From: Paenibacillus turicensis | Lineage (GTDB): Bacteria > Bacillota > Bacilli > Paenibacillales > Paenibacillaceae | DNA length: 64,000 nt | Direction of reading: 5' to 3' | Assembly (NCBI RefSeq): GCF_017873435.1 | Contig: NZ_JAGGKG010000001.1 | Coordinates: 496,001 to 560,000 of the forward strand | In this document: positions 1 to 9,072 of the stretch, piece by piece | Layout of the letters: each line of letters opens with the position of its first letter | How positions within the stretch are numbered: the stretch's first letter is position 1 | Translations under genes and position numbers: made by a program | Notes under the pieces: model-generated | Database searches by the model: none | Seen by the model: only the letters and a program-made list of their open reading frames with translations | What the model was told of the DNA's origin: nothing

Positions 1-339
1 AAAAAACTCTTTAATAACCATCGTTGCTTTAGAATAAGGAAGTATGAAGCCATTCTCAACGGCGATTTCTTCCTTATCCGTATTAGTATAAAATATAGTA
101 ATTCCATCTTGCTCCAAATCGGTATTAAAACCAATGGATACAAAGCTAGATTCATCTTCTTTATCAAAATAGCTTATTGTAGCGTAATCATCTTTTACTG
201 ACATCATAATAAAAGGATAATATTCTTTACTAGATATTATAAATTCATTAACACCTTTCTCTGTACGAACTTCCAAAATACTCTCTAGTTCCTCGTAGGT
301 AGTACACACCGCTTTACCCAAAAAATGTTCTACTAGCAC
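1..339 (-). CDS. Imm1-like immunity protein, truncated by window edge
   Basis: The reading frame is open from a GTG at 339 to the window edge (113 codons), so the C-terminus is missing. An AGGAGG ribosome binding site lies at 347-352, 7-8 bases before the GTG. The protein runs VLVEHFLGK... and contains KEYYPFIMMSVKDDYATI followed by YFDKEDESSFVSIG. The pattern of a strand ending in a hydrophobic core, then a YFD-type turn and an acidic run, is what I associate with Imm1 immunity proteins, which neutralise contact-dependent or polymorphic toxins in the cytoplasm. No toxin gene is visible inside the window; it may lie beyond the edge. Family assignment is from memory of the pattern, so moderate only. 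Confidence 0.5.
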   Translation of the reverse strand, partial: MLVEHFLGKAVCTTYEELESILEVRTEKGVNEFIISSKEYYPFIMMSVKDDYATISYFDKEDESSFVSIGFNTDLEQDGITIFYTNTDKEEIAVENGFILPYSKATMVIKEFF

Positions 340-377
340 TAATAAAACCTCCTGAATTTTAATTTTCACTTTTTTGC

Positions 378-866
378 TTAATGCTGCTTGTATATAAAAT
401 GCTTTATTTCAGAGCTGTAAGCCTGTAACAACTTCTTTGTATTCAACGGATAAAGTTCTATCTCCGCAATTTTATCTAGTGAAATCCAAGAAAACTCCAG
501 TTTAGCCTGCTCATTCCCCCATTCATCAATCGCAAAAAAGCTACGATCCAGTGGAATTTGTGATTCATCTTTAAGAGAAACATCGAAAAATAAACAGATT
601 TGGTGGCAGGGCTTGTCCCCCCAAGGAAAAAAGTTCTCCCCTACCCATCTCAGTCCGTTCACAGTAATATCCGCATTTATCTCTTCCAAAAATTCTCGAA
701 TAAGAGTCTGTTCATTGGTTTCACCAAAGCTGACATGTCCGCCAGGAAAGGAGTAGCCAGTATCATTAATAGGTCTTTGCAATAGTATTTTACCATTATG
801 AATCAGAATGCCCGCAACTCTGTAGCTAAAAATATAATCTTCTGTCTTAAAAAGGATATCTGTCAT
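378..866 (-). CDS. NUDIX hydrolase
   Basis: 162-residue cytoplasmic protein with a complete Nudix box: G43-x5-E49-x7-R57-E58-x2-E61-E62 (GGHVSFGETN then REFLEE). These residues bind Mg2+ and catalyse hydrolysis of a nucleoside diphosphate linked to another moiety. Residues 10-35 and 65-150 supply the rest of the alpha/beta/alpha fold. The start is supported by GGAGGG nine bases upstream. The substrate cannot be read from sequence; short Bacillales proteins of this kind are usually annotated as ADP-ribose or generic NUDIX hydrolases. It follows the immunity gene on the same strand with a 38-bp gap, so the two could be co-transcribed. Confidence 0.85.
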   Translation of the reverse strand: MTDILFKTEDYIFSYRVAGILIHNGKILLQRPINDTGYSFPGGHVSFGETNEQTLIREFLEEINADITVNGLRWVGENFFPWGDKPCHQICLFFDVSLKDESQIPLDRSFFAIDEWGNEQAKLEFSWISLDKIAEIELYPLNTKKLLQAYSSEIKHFIYKQH

Positions 867-908
867 TATGTTTTGCCCTCCTCATACATACCTAATAGAT
901 TTAATATA

Positions 909-1122
909 GGCTCAATACAATAATTCAGAACTAGACAATATAAGAAGTAAGAGGCTACGTAGCAGAGAGTGATTTCAACCGCTGTTAAGGTCCCACTTTT
1001 TTTAAACATTTGTTCAATTGATAAAAGTGTGGCCTTAAAGGCGGACGCTACCGCTTTTCCACCATCTCCCTGCTCCTTCGCTTCGTTAGCTTATTGTCAA
1101 GTCCTGATTTCTAAGTTGAGCC
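909..1122. mobile_element. MITE-like inverted-repeat element, copy 1
   Basis: 214-bp non-coding element. Its left end begins GGCTCAATACAATAA and the reverse complement of its right end begins GGCTCAACTTAG. Both ends run about 30 bases in to a shared GACAAT. The interior also pairs: an arm with CCGCTGTTAAGG near 978 matches an inverted arm with CCTTAAAGGCGG near 1032, so the whole element can fold into one long hairpin. Strongly similar to the element at 38650, including an identical stretch over the last internal 40 or so bases. No clear target duplication flanks this copy (TTAATATA versus CTGATCAT). It fills most of the 316-bp gap between the NUDIX gene and the next gene; nothing else is seen there. 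Confidence 0.75.
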
Positions 1123-1182
1123 CTGATCATACATCTATTTGTCATTAATTCCAATATAATATCAGTCATCAATTATTTAAAC

Positions 1183-1467
1183 TTACAATTCTATTACATT
1201 CTTCCATAAAGAATAAGCAAGCTGTATCCCATCCTCCATGCCTTGCTTGTAGAGTTTTTCTTGAATTAACGACTGTCTATAATGATGCTGATCTTCCCAT
1301 GCTCTGAATTCAGGGGTTTGTACTATATTTTCATTATCAAACATTGCATAAAACATCCTACGCTCTTCCCGTCGTATCTCTCGTAATTTGGAGTCATTCT
1401 CAATTTTAGCCGTGACTTCATCTAACCTATTTAGTATTGCTTGACTTAGCCAAAACGGCAATTCCAT
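1183..1467 (-). CDS. hypothetical protein, small helical
   Basis: 94-residue charged protein (MELPFWLSQAILNR...). It is probably almost entirely helical, with a very basic-acidic segment at 25-38 (KLREIRREERRMF) and a C-terminal KQGMEDGIQLAYSLW helix. The C-terminal helix resembles small Bacillales proteins of unknown function that end in an ALL-like helix, but I cannot name the family. A GAGGTGG site lies seven bases before the ATG, which supports translation. No signal peptide or membrane segment. It lies between the MITE and a long AT-rich gap. Confidence 0.55.
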   Translation of the reverse strand: MELPFWLSQAILNRLDEVTAKIENDSKLREIRREERRMFYAMFDNENIVQTPEFRAWEDQHHYRQSLIQEKLYKQGMEDGIQLAYSLWKNVIEL

Positions 1468-1853
1468 TTCCTATCCACCTCAATCTTAATATGGTTATGG
1501 ATTTTTTCATTATTGTACATAAACTTATTCTTATTTTGATGCGAAATTCGGATTAAAAAAAATAACACCTTCAAAAAAGTTACCCTAACTAATGTTAAGC
1601 TTCTGATCATGAAGGTGATATGTGGGATATACGGAGTTCAATACGATTCCCAAGTCTATTTAATTTTAATATTTTCATTTCCCCATCTCTTTCAGAACCT
1701 CTACCGAATCAATCTTCCAACTCCAATTAGCGTAGACAAGAAGTTCTCATTTGGTTCCCCTCATATGTATATTTTAACTTTACAGTTCATTATGGGTATA
1801 ATAGCTACATAGCTTGAGATATTATTAATTTTAACATACAGGAGATGATAGTG
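1468..1853. other. 386-bp intergenic region, no gene seen
   Basis: AT-rich. A 67-codon open frame at 1609-1812 has no ribosome binding site and no protein-like composition, and I do not accept it. An inverted pair ACACCTTC (near 1565) / GAAGGTG (near 1611), with an A/T run on the 1555 side, could be a weak minus-strand terminator, but no minus gene lies upstream of it. Nothing else recognised. Confidence 0.4.
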
Positions 1854-2351
1854 ATGAGAATAGGCGTCGTATCAGATACACATATATTTCGCGCGGGTAA
1901 AAAGTTACCTCAGCTACTAATTGAGGAATTTAGTAAGGTTGATCTAATTTTGCATTTGGGAGATTGGGTTGTGATGGATGTGTATGATCAATTAGCCCAG
2001 TTAGCCCCTGTAGATGGTATTGCGGGTAATAATGATGGGTATGAAATCATTGAACGGTTTGGGGAACAAAAGCTGTTAACCTTGGAAGGAAAGAAGATTG
2101 GATTAATCCATGGTCATACCCCTTATTCTCGCAAAGGAACCGATGGGAATGCGTTACTCGCCTTTGAAGGACAAAAAGTAGATGTAATTTTGTTTGGTCA
2201 TTCACACCAACCCTTGATGCGTAATGAAAACGGCATTTTGTTGTTTAACCCGGGTTCACCAACCGATAAGCGTCGTGAGAAAAGATATTCATTTGGATTA
2301 CTTGATATTAGTGAAACTGGCATCAATGCTCAACACATTTTTTTCAATTAA
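1854..2351 (+). CDS. YfcE/MJ0936-type metallophosphoesterase
   Basis: 165-residue calcineurin-like phosphoesterase of the small YfcE type, a cytoplasmic phosphodiesterase that uses two divalent metals (often Mn2+). All metal-ligand motifs are present in order: SDTH near the N-terminus, LGDW, GNND, IHGHTP, GHSH and NPGS. Length matches the family (about 160-175). I start at ATG 1854 (MRIGVVSDTH) rather than the in-frame ATG at 1845, because the GGAG at 1841-1844 overlaps the latter and is correctly spaced from 1854. It is monocistronic. Physiological substrate unknown for most members. Confidence 0.88.
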   Translation: MRIGVVSDTHIFRAGKKLPQLLIEEFSKVDLILHLGDWVVMDVYDQLAQLAPVDGIAGNNDGYEIIERFGEQKLLTLEGKKIGLIHGHTPYSRKGTDGNALLAFEGQKVDVILFGHSHQPLMRNENGILLFNPGSPTDKRREKRYSFGLLDISETGINAQHIFFN

Positions 2352-2539
2352 CTTAGAAATTAACTTAGCTTGTATTAGGATGTTTTATTGACATCCACCT
2401 TCTTTAGCAAATAGTCCGAAGCTCCTACCATCGTACATCACCTTCCTATGACATAGCATGGAATTATCATACATTTTCCTTAAATTACCCTTGTTAAATT
2501 CCATGCTTCTTTCCTTAAAACCATTACTAATTTGCTATA

Positions 2540-2568
2540 TTTACAAAAATTGGTCTTTATGCTATGTT
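2540..2568 (+). promoter_or_regulatory. predicted sigma-A promoter of the mannanase
   Basis: -35 TTTACA (2540-2545), 17-bp spacer, -10 TATGTT (2563-2568). Predicted transcription start is near 2575. Read directly from the sequence; not tested. Confidence 0.5.
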
Positions 2569-2573
2569 TAGAT

Positions 2574-2587
2574 TGAAATCGCTTCCA
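2574..2587 (+). promoter_or_regulatory. cre box (CcpA site) at the mannanase start site
   Basis: TGAAATCGCTTCCA matches the Bacillus catabolite-responsive element consensus TGWNANCGNTNWCA at 13 of 14 positions. It overlaps the predicted +1 of the promoter at 2540-2568, where CcpA binding normally represses. Confidence 0.55.
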
Positions 2588-2641
2588 TGAATCAACAAAA
2601 GTGAAACTATTTTCATATTTTAATGAAAAGGAGTTTTGACG

Positions 2642-5227
2642 ATGAAGAATTGGTTCAAGAAAGCAAGTGCAGTGATGTTGGCAGTGACTCTTGTATTTGG
2701 CGTTGTTGGCTTTATTTCACCCCCTTCTGCGCATGCAGACAACCCCCTAATTAAGGTAGAAGCGGAAGATGCGCAGCTTACCCCAGATCTTAAAGTCACC
2801 ACAGATATTTATGGAGTACCTAAGCCTGGCTACACTGGAACTGGATTTGTGTGGATGCAAAGCTCAGGTACGATCTCTTTTGATGTTACTGTGCCTGAAA
2901 CAGGGATGTATACGATCTCCACTTCCTTTATGCAAGAATTAAGCAAGGAAGGCCGACTCCAATATTTAAATATTAACGGCAAATCTAAAGGGTCTTATAT
3001 GCTCCCCTACACGACATCATGGACTAACTTTAATTTTGGCTATCATAAGCTCAATAAAGGAATAAACACCATTCAAGTGAAAGCCGGTTGGGGCTTTGCG
3101 TACTTTGACAGTTTCACAGTGGATGTCGCAGACCTTGATCCGCTCAACGTAGAGCCTATTTTATCTGACAAGCAGGCAACACCTTCAACACAACGACTGA
3201 TGGACTACTTAACCGAAGTTTATGGTAAAAATATGCTTTCAGGACAACAGGAAATATACGGTAGCGGGAATGATGGTAATTATGAGCTTGAATTTGACTG
3301 GATTTATAATTTAAGTGGTAAGTATCCTGCAATCCGTGGCTTTGATCTAATGAACTATAACCCACTATATGGGTGGGATGATGGTACAACAGAGCGTATG
3401 ATCGACTGGGTTAAAAACCGTGGTGGGATCGCAACTGCTTCTTGGCATATTAATGTACCAAGGAACTTTACAACCTATAAGCTTGGAGAAGCTGTAGACT
3501 GGAAGGAAGCCACATACAAGCCTACAGAAACAAACTTTAATACAAAAAATGCAGTTATTCCAGGTACAAAGGAATATCAATATCTACAATTGGCGATCAG
3601 CGACCTCGCAGAGCAGCTGCAAATTTTGCAGGAAAATAACGTGCCTGTTATCTTCCGTCCTTATCATGAAGCAGAAGGCAACGGTGGATTAAATGGTGAA
3701 GGGGCATGGTTCTGGTGGGCATCAGGTGGTGCCGAGGTTTATAAGGATATGTGGAATATGCTCTATACAGAGCTGACAGAAACCTATGGCTTGCATAACT
3801 TAATTTGGACATATAACAGTTATGTCTATAGCACCTCTCCTGCATGGTATCCTGGTGATGATAAGGTCGATCTTGTAGGCTTTGACAAATATAATACGAT
3901 CTACAACAGAGATGATGGCTTATCAGGTGTGCCTAATGAAGATGCAATTAGCTCGATCTTTTATCAGCTTGTCGATTTGACTAAGGGAACAAAAATGGTA
4001 GCAATGACGGAAAACGATACCGTTCCAAGCCTACAAAACTTGCTAGATGAAAAAGCAGCTTGGTTATATTTCTGCCCTTGGTATGGTGAATTCCTAATGG
4101 ATGAAGCTTATAACTTCAAAGCGACTTTAAAAGAGCTTTATCAAAGCGACTATGTCATTACATTAGATGAGTTGCCTGATTTAAACGCTGAAAACCCAAT
4201 TCCAAGTGCAACGATCTCACCAAAAAGTATTGAATTTGATAAATATGCAACCAATCAAGAGGATCAAGTCATCACGATCAACTTTAACGGTAACACCTTG
4301 AATGGACTCAAACTTGGTAACCAAGCATTAACCGAAAATACTGACTATACTGTGGACCAAAATACAGTGTTACTCAAAAAGGAGTTTCTAAAGAGACTTT
4401 CTGTTGGTGAGCATTCCATTATTTTTGACTTTAACCAAGGTAGTGATCCTGCGCTTAAAGTTAAGGTGACAGATAGTTCACCAAGCGCAACAATCTCACC
4501 ACAACAAGTAACCTTTGACAAAGGGGCAACCGATCCATTGGATGTTGTCATCAGCCTCTCTCTAAATGGACATGAACTAACGAAGCTTACAAATGGAACT
4601 GTAGCACTAGTAGCAGGCCAAGATTATGTAGCTAATGAGAGTTCTGTTACCTTAAGTAAGGATTATGTTGCCTCATTACCTGTTGGGGAGCATGCCATTA
4701 CGTTCCAATTTAGCGGCGGAACACCTGCAATCTTGACCATTACGGTAACTGACAGTAGCATTCCTATTCCGAGCGGAGAATTAGACGTACAATTTTATAA
4801 CGGGGATACAAGCAGCTCTACCTCTGGAATCTCTCCTAAATTTAAGCTAGTGAATACAGGGGATGAGCCAATTCAGCTCAAGGATGTCAAGCTTCGTTAT
4901 TATTACACAATCGATGGGGAGCAAGCGCAAAACTTCTGGACAGATTGGGCTACGATTGGGAATGAAAATGTAACAAGCACATTTGTTAAATTGGAAACGC
5001 CTGTAACAGGGGCAGATTATTATGTGGAAGTTGGCTTTACGAGCGCCGCTGGGGTACTCCAGCCTGGACAAAGTGCAGAAGTGCATAGCAGATTCTCTAA
5101 GGCAAACTGGTCTGCTTATGATCAAACCAACGATTATTCATTTAAAGCAACAGGCAATCAATTTGCAAGCTATGACAAAGTAACTGGATATGTTAATGGT
5201 CAATTAATTTCCGGCTTGGAGCCATAA
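2642..5227 (+). CDS. secreted GH26 beta-mannanase, CBM35-GH26-X2-X2-CBM3
   Basis: 861-residue extracellular endo-beta-1,4-mannanase. A Sec signal peptide ends at AHA-DN (about residue 33). Residues 38-165 form a CBM35/CBM6-like module (IKVEAEDAQ..., GWGFAYFDSFTV). Residues 170-515 are GH26, with the acid/base Glu343 in RPYHEAEG and the likely nucleophile Glu457 in AMTEND. Two tandem X2/Ig-like repeats follow, each starting SATISP and ending VGEH...F (about 523-710), then a C-terminal CBM3 cellulose-binding module (from LDVQFYNGDTS). ATG 2642 is preferred over an upstream TTG because AAAAGGAG lies 8 bases before it. The CBM3 suggests mannan degradation while bound to plant cell-wall cellulose. 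A cre box and terminator flank this monocistronic gene. Confidence 0.92.
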   Translation: MKNWFKKASAVMLAVTLVFGVVGFISPPSAHADNPLIKVEAEDAQLTPDLKVTTDIYGVPKPGYTGTGFVWMQSSGTISFDVTVPETGMYTISTSFMQELSKEGRLQYLNINGKSKGSYMLPYTTSWTNFNFGYHKLNKGINTIQVKAGWGFAYFDSFTVDVADLDPLNVEPILSDKQATPSTQRLMDYLTEVYGKNMLSGQQEIYGSGNDGNYELEFDWIYNLSGKYPAIRGFDLMNYNPLYGWDDGTTERMIDWVKNRGGIATASWHINVPRNFTTYKLGEAVDWKEATYKPTETNFNTKNAVIPGTKEYQYLQLAISDLAEQLQILQENNVPVIFRPYHEAEGNGGLNGEGAWFWWASGGAEVYKDMWNMLYTELTETYGLHNLIWTYNSYVYSTSPAWYPGDDKVDLVGFDKYNTIYNRDDGLSGVPNEDAISSIFYQLVDLTKGTKMVAMTENDTVPSLQNLLDEKAAWLYFCPWYGEFLMDEAYNFKATLKELYQSDYVITLDELPDLNAENPIPSATISPKSIEFDKYATNQEDQVITINFNGNTLNGLKLGNQALTENTDYTVDQNTVLLKKEFLKRLSVGEHSIIFDFNQGSDPALKVKVTDSSPSATISPQQVTFDKGATDPLDVVISLSLNGHELTKLTNGTVALVAGQDYVANESSVTLSKDYVASLPVGEHAITFQFSGGTPAILTITVTDSSIPIPSGELDVQFYNGDTSSSTSGISPKFKLVNTGDEPIQLKDVKLRYYYTIDGEQAQNFWTDWATIGNENVTSTFVKLETPVTGADYYVEVGFTSAAGVLQPGQSAEVHSRFSKANWSAYDQTNDYSFKATGNQFASYDKVTGYVNGQLISGLEP

Positions 5228-5235
5228 TTTCGTGT

Positions 5236-5272
5236 AAAAGGGAGAGCCACATGATGTTGGCTCTCCCCTTTT
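5236..5272. terminator. intrinsic terminator, bidirectional
   Basis: AAAAGGGAGAGCCA pairs with TGGCTCTCCCcTTTT across a short loop. The T-run follows on the plus strand and the A-run gives a T-run on the minus strand. It separates the mannanase from the convergent ABC exporter gene. Confidence 0.85.
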
Positions 5273-5292
5273 CTTCGTTTGTATAGTCAATT

Positions 5293-7194
5293 TTACTCCC
5301 ACTCAAAAGCGCCTGTATAAAGCTGATAATATATTCCTTTCTCACTAATCAATTGCGTATGATCGCCACGTTCCTTAATCTGTCCATGCTCCATCACCAT
5401 AATGGCATTAGAATTGCGTACTGTAGATAGACGGTGGGCGATAACAAATACCGTCCTGCCCTCCATCAAATTATCCATCCCTAATTGAACTAACGCTTCT
5501 GTTCGAGTATCAATCGACGAGGTGGCTTCGTCCAAGATCATCACTGGCGGGTTCGCGATTGCCGCTCTAGCAATCGCCAGCAATTGACTTTGCCCTTGAG
5601 AAAGTCCGTTTCCACTTCCGTCTAATTTTGTCTGATATCCCTCTGGCAAACGTTCAATAAAGCTCGCAGCATAAGATAACTTCGCCGCTTCCTTCACTTC
5701 CTCGTCACTGGCATCTAGACGGCCATACCGAATATTATCCGCTACCGTTCCAGAGAAGAGATGCGTATCCTGCAAAACAATTCCTAATGAACGGCGCAAA
5801 TCCGCCTTTTTAATATCCTTAATATTGATTCCATCATAAATAATTTCACCATCGGTAATATCATAAAATCTGTTCAATAGATTAGCGACGGTCGTCTTCC
5901 CAGCCCCAGTAGCCCCCACAAAAGCAAGCTTTTGTCCAGACTTAGCATATAACGTAATGTCATGAAGCACTTGCTTCTTTCCATCATAAGAAAAGGATAC
6001 CTGCTTTAGCTCCACTTTTCCCATTAATGGCACGAGCGAGCCATCTTCCAGCTTCCATGACCACCCACGACCATTTCCTTCTTGTTGAAGTGTGACACGC
6101 CCCTCATCCTCTTCAGGATTTTCATCCATCATATTAAAAATACGCTGTGCCCCTGCTAATGCCACCACAAACATATTTACCTGTGAGGATATTTCGGCAA
6201 TTGGCATCGTAAAGTTACGGGACAAGCTTAGAAAGGCAGCAATGCTTCCTAACGTCAATCCTTTATCCCAGCCAGAGATCGCCAGCGCGCCTCCAACAAT
6301 CGCCACGAGCACATAAATTAAGGTCGCAATATTGGCATTAACAGGCATCAAGATGTTGGAATATTTATTAGCTGTAGCAGAGCTTTCAAACAATTCATCA
6401 TTTAATTTCGCAAATTGTTCAATCGTTTTATTTTCTCGGCTAAATACTTGAACCACCTTTTGACCATGAATCATTTCCTCAATATAACCATCTACCACAC
6501 CAATTGATTCCTGCTGCTTGAAAAAGTGTTCGGTTGCTTTTGAGCCAACTTTTTTGGTAACCCATAACATAAGTGCTGCACCTAATAATACAACGATCGT
6601 TAATGGGATATCTAAATAAAGCATCGTGCCAAGCACCACTAAAACCGTAATAAAGGTAGATAGCAATTGGGGTAATCCGTCCGTTAACATCATGTTAAGT
6701 GTATCCACATCATTGGTATAATGGCTCATAATATCGCCATGTGCCTTGCGGTCAAAGTACTTAATAGGGAGCTTTTGCATATGCGCAAACAAATGATCAC
6801 GAATTTTTTTCATAATCTGTTGGGAAATTGTAATCATAAGCCTTTTAGCCGCAAACGTGCTAATTACACCCGCTGCATAAATCAAGGCAAGAATACTTAA
6901 CGCTTGGAACAAGGCATTAAATACTGGATTTTGATCCCCAAGTAACGGCACGATATAGTCATCAATAAGCAGCCTTAAAAAGGTTGCGGAGGCGACGGAG
7001 ACTGCACCACTGATTAATACAAACACCAACACGAGAAAGGACTTAAACTTATAATATTTAAAATAGGATAAGAGCCGCTTCATCGTCTTCATATAGCTTA
7101 TATTCTCTGTTTCGATAGTTTCAGCTTTTGTACTCTCTGCTCCCGTTTTTGTACTTTCTGTTCCCGTATTATCCAGCTTCTTGTTATCCGACAT
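5293..7194 (-). CDS. ABC exporter half-transporter, canonical Walker site (subunit B)
   Basis: About 633 residues: a hydrophilic Thr/Glu-rich N-terminal tail (about 30 residues), six transmembrane helices, then an ATP-binding domain. Walker A is GATGAGKTT and Walker B is MILDEATS with the catalytic Glu. The signature, however, is LSQGQ instead of LSGGQ. Together with the partner gene this gives an exporter with one degenerate ATP site, as in the BmrCD/LmrCD type of multidrug exporter. ATG 7194 is chosen because GGGAGG lies 8 bases before it; the GTG nine bases upstream overlaps that site. Its start overlaps the end of the partner gene by 11 bases, indicating translational coupling. Exported substrate unknown. 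Confidence 0.88.
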   Translation of the reverse strand: MSDNKKLDNTGTESTKTGAESTKAETIETENISYMKTMKRLLSYFKYYKFKSFLVLVFVLISGAVSVASATFLRLLIDDYIVPLLGDQNPVFNALFQALSILALIYAAGVISTFAAKRLMITISQQIMKKIRDHLFAHMQKLPIKYFDRKAHGDIMSHYTNDVDTLNMMLTDGLPQLLSTFITVLVVLGTMLYLDIPLTIVVLLGAALMLWVTKKVGSKATEHFFKQQESIGVVDGYIEEMIHGQKVVQVFSRENKTIEQFAKLNDELFESSATANKYSNILMPVNANIATLIYVLVAIVGGALAISGWDKGLTLGSIAAFLSLSRNFTMPIAEISSQVNMFVVALAGAQRIFNMMDENPEEDEGRVTLQQEGNGRGWSWKLEDGSLVPLMGKVELKQVSFSYDGKKQVLHDITLYAKSGQKLAFVGATGAGKTTVANLLNRFYDITDGEIIYDGINIKDIKKADLRRSLGIVLQDTHLFSGTVADNIRYGRLDASDEEVKEAAKLSYAASFIERLPEGYQTKLDGSGNGLSQGQSQLLAIARAAIANPPVMILDEATSSIDTRTEALVQLGMDNLMEGRTVFVIAHRLSTVRNSNAIMVMEHGQIKERGDHTQLISEKGIYYQLYTGAFEWE

Positions 7195-8920
7195 GCTCCT
7201 CACCTCCCTTTATTTGTGTATAATAAGCCTCTTGATAAATTTCATTTCTGGCCAATAGCTCCTCATGTGTACCGATATCTACCATTTTCCCTTCATCTAG
7301 CAAAATAATTTGGTCAGCATCCTCTACGGAAGCGAGTCGCTGTGCAATAATGATTTTTGTCGTATCAGGAATACTTTCCTTGAACACTTTACGAATCATC
7401 GCATCTGTTCGCGTATCAACAGCACTAGTGGAGTCATCTAAAATAAGAATTTTAGGTCGTTTTAGTAATGCTCTTGCAATACAAAGCCGCTGCTTCTGAC
7501 CTCCAGAAACGTTGCTTCCTCCTTGTGCTAAATGCGTGTCATAGCCATTCGGAAAGGTCGAAATAAAATCATGTGCTTGAGCAGCCTTACATGCTTCAAT
7601 TAGCTCCTCATCTGTAGCCAACTCGTTGCCCCAACGAAGATTTTCCTTTATCGAGCCCTCAAATAAAATGTTTTTTTGCAGCACCATCGCAACTTGACTT
7701 CGGAGCACACCAAGATCATATTCCTTCACATTTATACCGCTAACCAGCACTTCTCCTTCGCTTGCATCATAGAGACGTGGAATTAACTGCACCAGTGTAG
7801 ATTTTGCACTGCCTGCGCCTCCAATAATCCCAATCGTTTGACCAGACTTAATGTTAATATTGATATTGGATAATGCATATTTGTCTGCTTTACTTGAATA
7901 GCTAAAGGACACGTTACGAAACTCTACATCCCCTGTTGTAAGCTGTGTTACTGGTGAAGCAGGACTTGTAATCTCAGGTTGCTCCTTTAATAAATCGTTA
8001 ATCCGTCCAGCAGAAGCTCGGGCAATCGCGATAAAAATAACGACGATCCCGAGTGTCATCAAGCTCATCAAAATTTGCATGGAGTAGGCGAATACACTCG
8101 TAAGCTGACCCGTTGTCATCGTTCCACCTACAACTAGCTTTGCGCCAATCCAAGAAATTAAGAGCATCACACCATACAGAATGACATTCATTAACGGCAG
8201 TTCATAGGACAAGATGCGTTCCGCTTTGGTCATGAGTGTAAATATTTTTTGAGATACAGCCTCAAATTTTGAAATTTCATGGTCTTCTCGCACATAGGAC
8301 TTCACCACACGAATTCCCCGTACGTTTTCCTGAACGACTTTATTTAAATCATCATAACCATCAAAGGCACGTTCGAAGACAGGGAAGGAATATTTCATAA
8401 TCAACAAAATACCAATCGCTAGAAATGGAATGACAACTAGGAACCAGCCCGCAATTGTAGGGCTAATTCGATAAGTCATGATCGTTGCAAAAATCATCAT
8501 CACAGGACTACGAAACGCAATGCGGATAATCATTAAAAAGGCGTTTTGCACATGCGAAATATCTGTGGTTAAGCGTGTTACGATACCCGACGTTGAAAAT
8601 TTATCCATATTGGAATAGGATAATTGCTGGACATGACGAAACAGATCATAACGTAGATTTTTCCCAAAACCCGACATGGCGATTGCGGAATATTTCCCTG
8701 CAAGGGCACCAAATAAAAGTGACACCAGTGCAAATAAAACAAGAATCAAACCGTATTTAACGATCATATTCATATTTCCACCCGTAATCCCTTGGTCGAT
8801 TAGGTCTGCCATCAATAAAGGAATAATAACCTCCATTGCAACCTCACCAAGTAAAAATAAAGGGGTTAACCATGTATCCTTCTTATATTCCCTCAAACTT
8901 TGCAGCAATTTTTTAAGCAT
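7184..8920 (-). CDS. ABC exporter half-transporter, degenerate Walker site (subunit A)
   Basis: 578 residues: six membrane helices, then an ATPase domain. Walker A is atypical (GGAGSAKST, Ala in place of the usual Gly) and Walker B is LILDDSTS with Asp where the catalytic Glu should be, while its signature VSGGQ is canonical. In a heterodimer this pairs the weak Walker motifs with the partner's weak LSQGQ signature (one dead site) and leaves the other site canonical, as known for BmrC/BmrD and LmrC/LmrD. ATG 8920 (MLKKLLQSL) is preceded by AAAGGAG. First gene of the exporter operon, transcribed from the MerR-type promoter at 9008-9038. Confidence 0.88.
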   Translation of the reverse strand: MLKKLLQSLREYKKDTWLTPLFLLGEVAMEVIIPLLMADLIDQGITGGNMNMIVKYGLILVLFALVSLLFGALAGKYSAIAMSGFGKNLRYDLFRHVQQLSYSNMDKFSTSGIVTRLTTDISHVQNAFLMIIRIAFRSPVMMIFATIMTYRISPTIAGWFLVVIPFLAIGILLIMKYSFPVFERAFDGYDDLNKVVQENVRGIRVVKSYVREDHEISKFEAVSQKIFTLMTKAERILSYELPLMNVILYGVMLLISWIGAKLVVGGTMTTGQLTSVFAYSMQILMSLMTLGIVVIFIAIARASAGRINDLLKEQPEITSPASPVTQLTTGDVEFRNVSFSYSSKADKYALSNININIKSGQTIGIIGGAGSAKSTLVQLIPRLYDASEGEVLVSGINVKEYDLGVLRSQVAMVLQKNILFEGSIKENLRWGNELATDEELIEACKAAQAHDFISTFPNGYDTHLAQGGSNVSGGQKQRLCIARALLKRPKILILDDSTSAVDTRTDAMIRKVFKESIPDTTKIIIAQRLASVEDADQIILLDEGKMVDIGTHEELLARNEIYQEAYYTQIKGGEEHVG

Positions 8921-9007
8921 ACTTTTCTCTCTCCTTTTGATAGCCCACAACATAGTCACACTTTTTCTCTACTGCTGCCTACATCATATCTGTAATGGAT
9001 AAATGGT

Positions 9008-9038
9008 ATTATAAACTGTATAGTTACTATACAGTCAA
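9008..9038 (-). promoter_or_regulatory. MerR-type promoter and operator for the ABC exporter
   Basis: On the minus strand: -35 TTGACT (9038-9033), a 19-bp spacer, and a perfect -10 TATAAT (9013-9008). The spacer is almost entirely a perfect inverted repeat, ACTGTATAGT (9015-9024) / ACTATACAGT (9026-9035), around one T. An over-long 19-bp spacer filled by a dyad is the hallmark of promoters activated by MerR-family proteins, which untwist the DNA. The regulator is encoded divergently at 9073. Confidence 0.85.
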
Positions 9039-9072
9039 TTTTATTTTTTCCTTTTAGGAGGTTAGTTTAGTT

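Noticed and set aside
901..1130. Target-site duplication around MITE copy 1
   Set aside because: Flanks TTAATATA and CTGATCAT do not match, unlike copy 2.
1609..1812. 67-codon plus-strand open frame
   Set aside because: No ribosome binding site, no recognisable composition, in an AT-rich gap.
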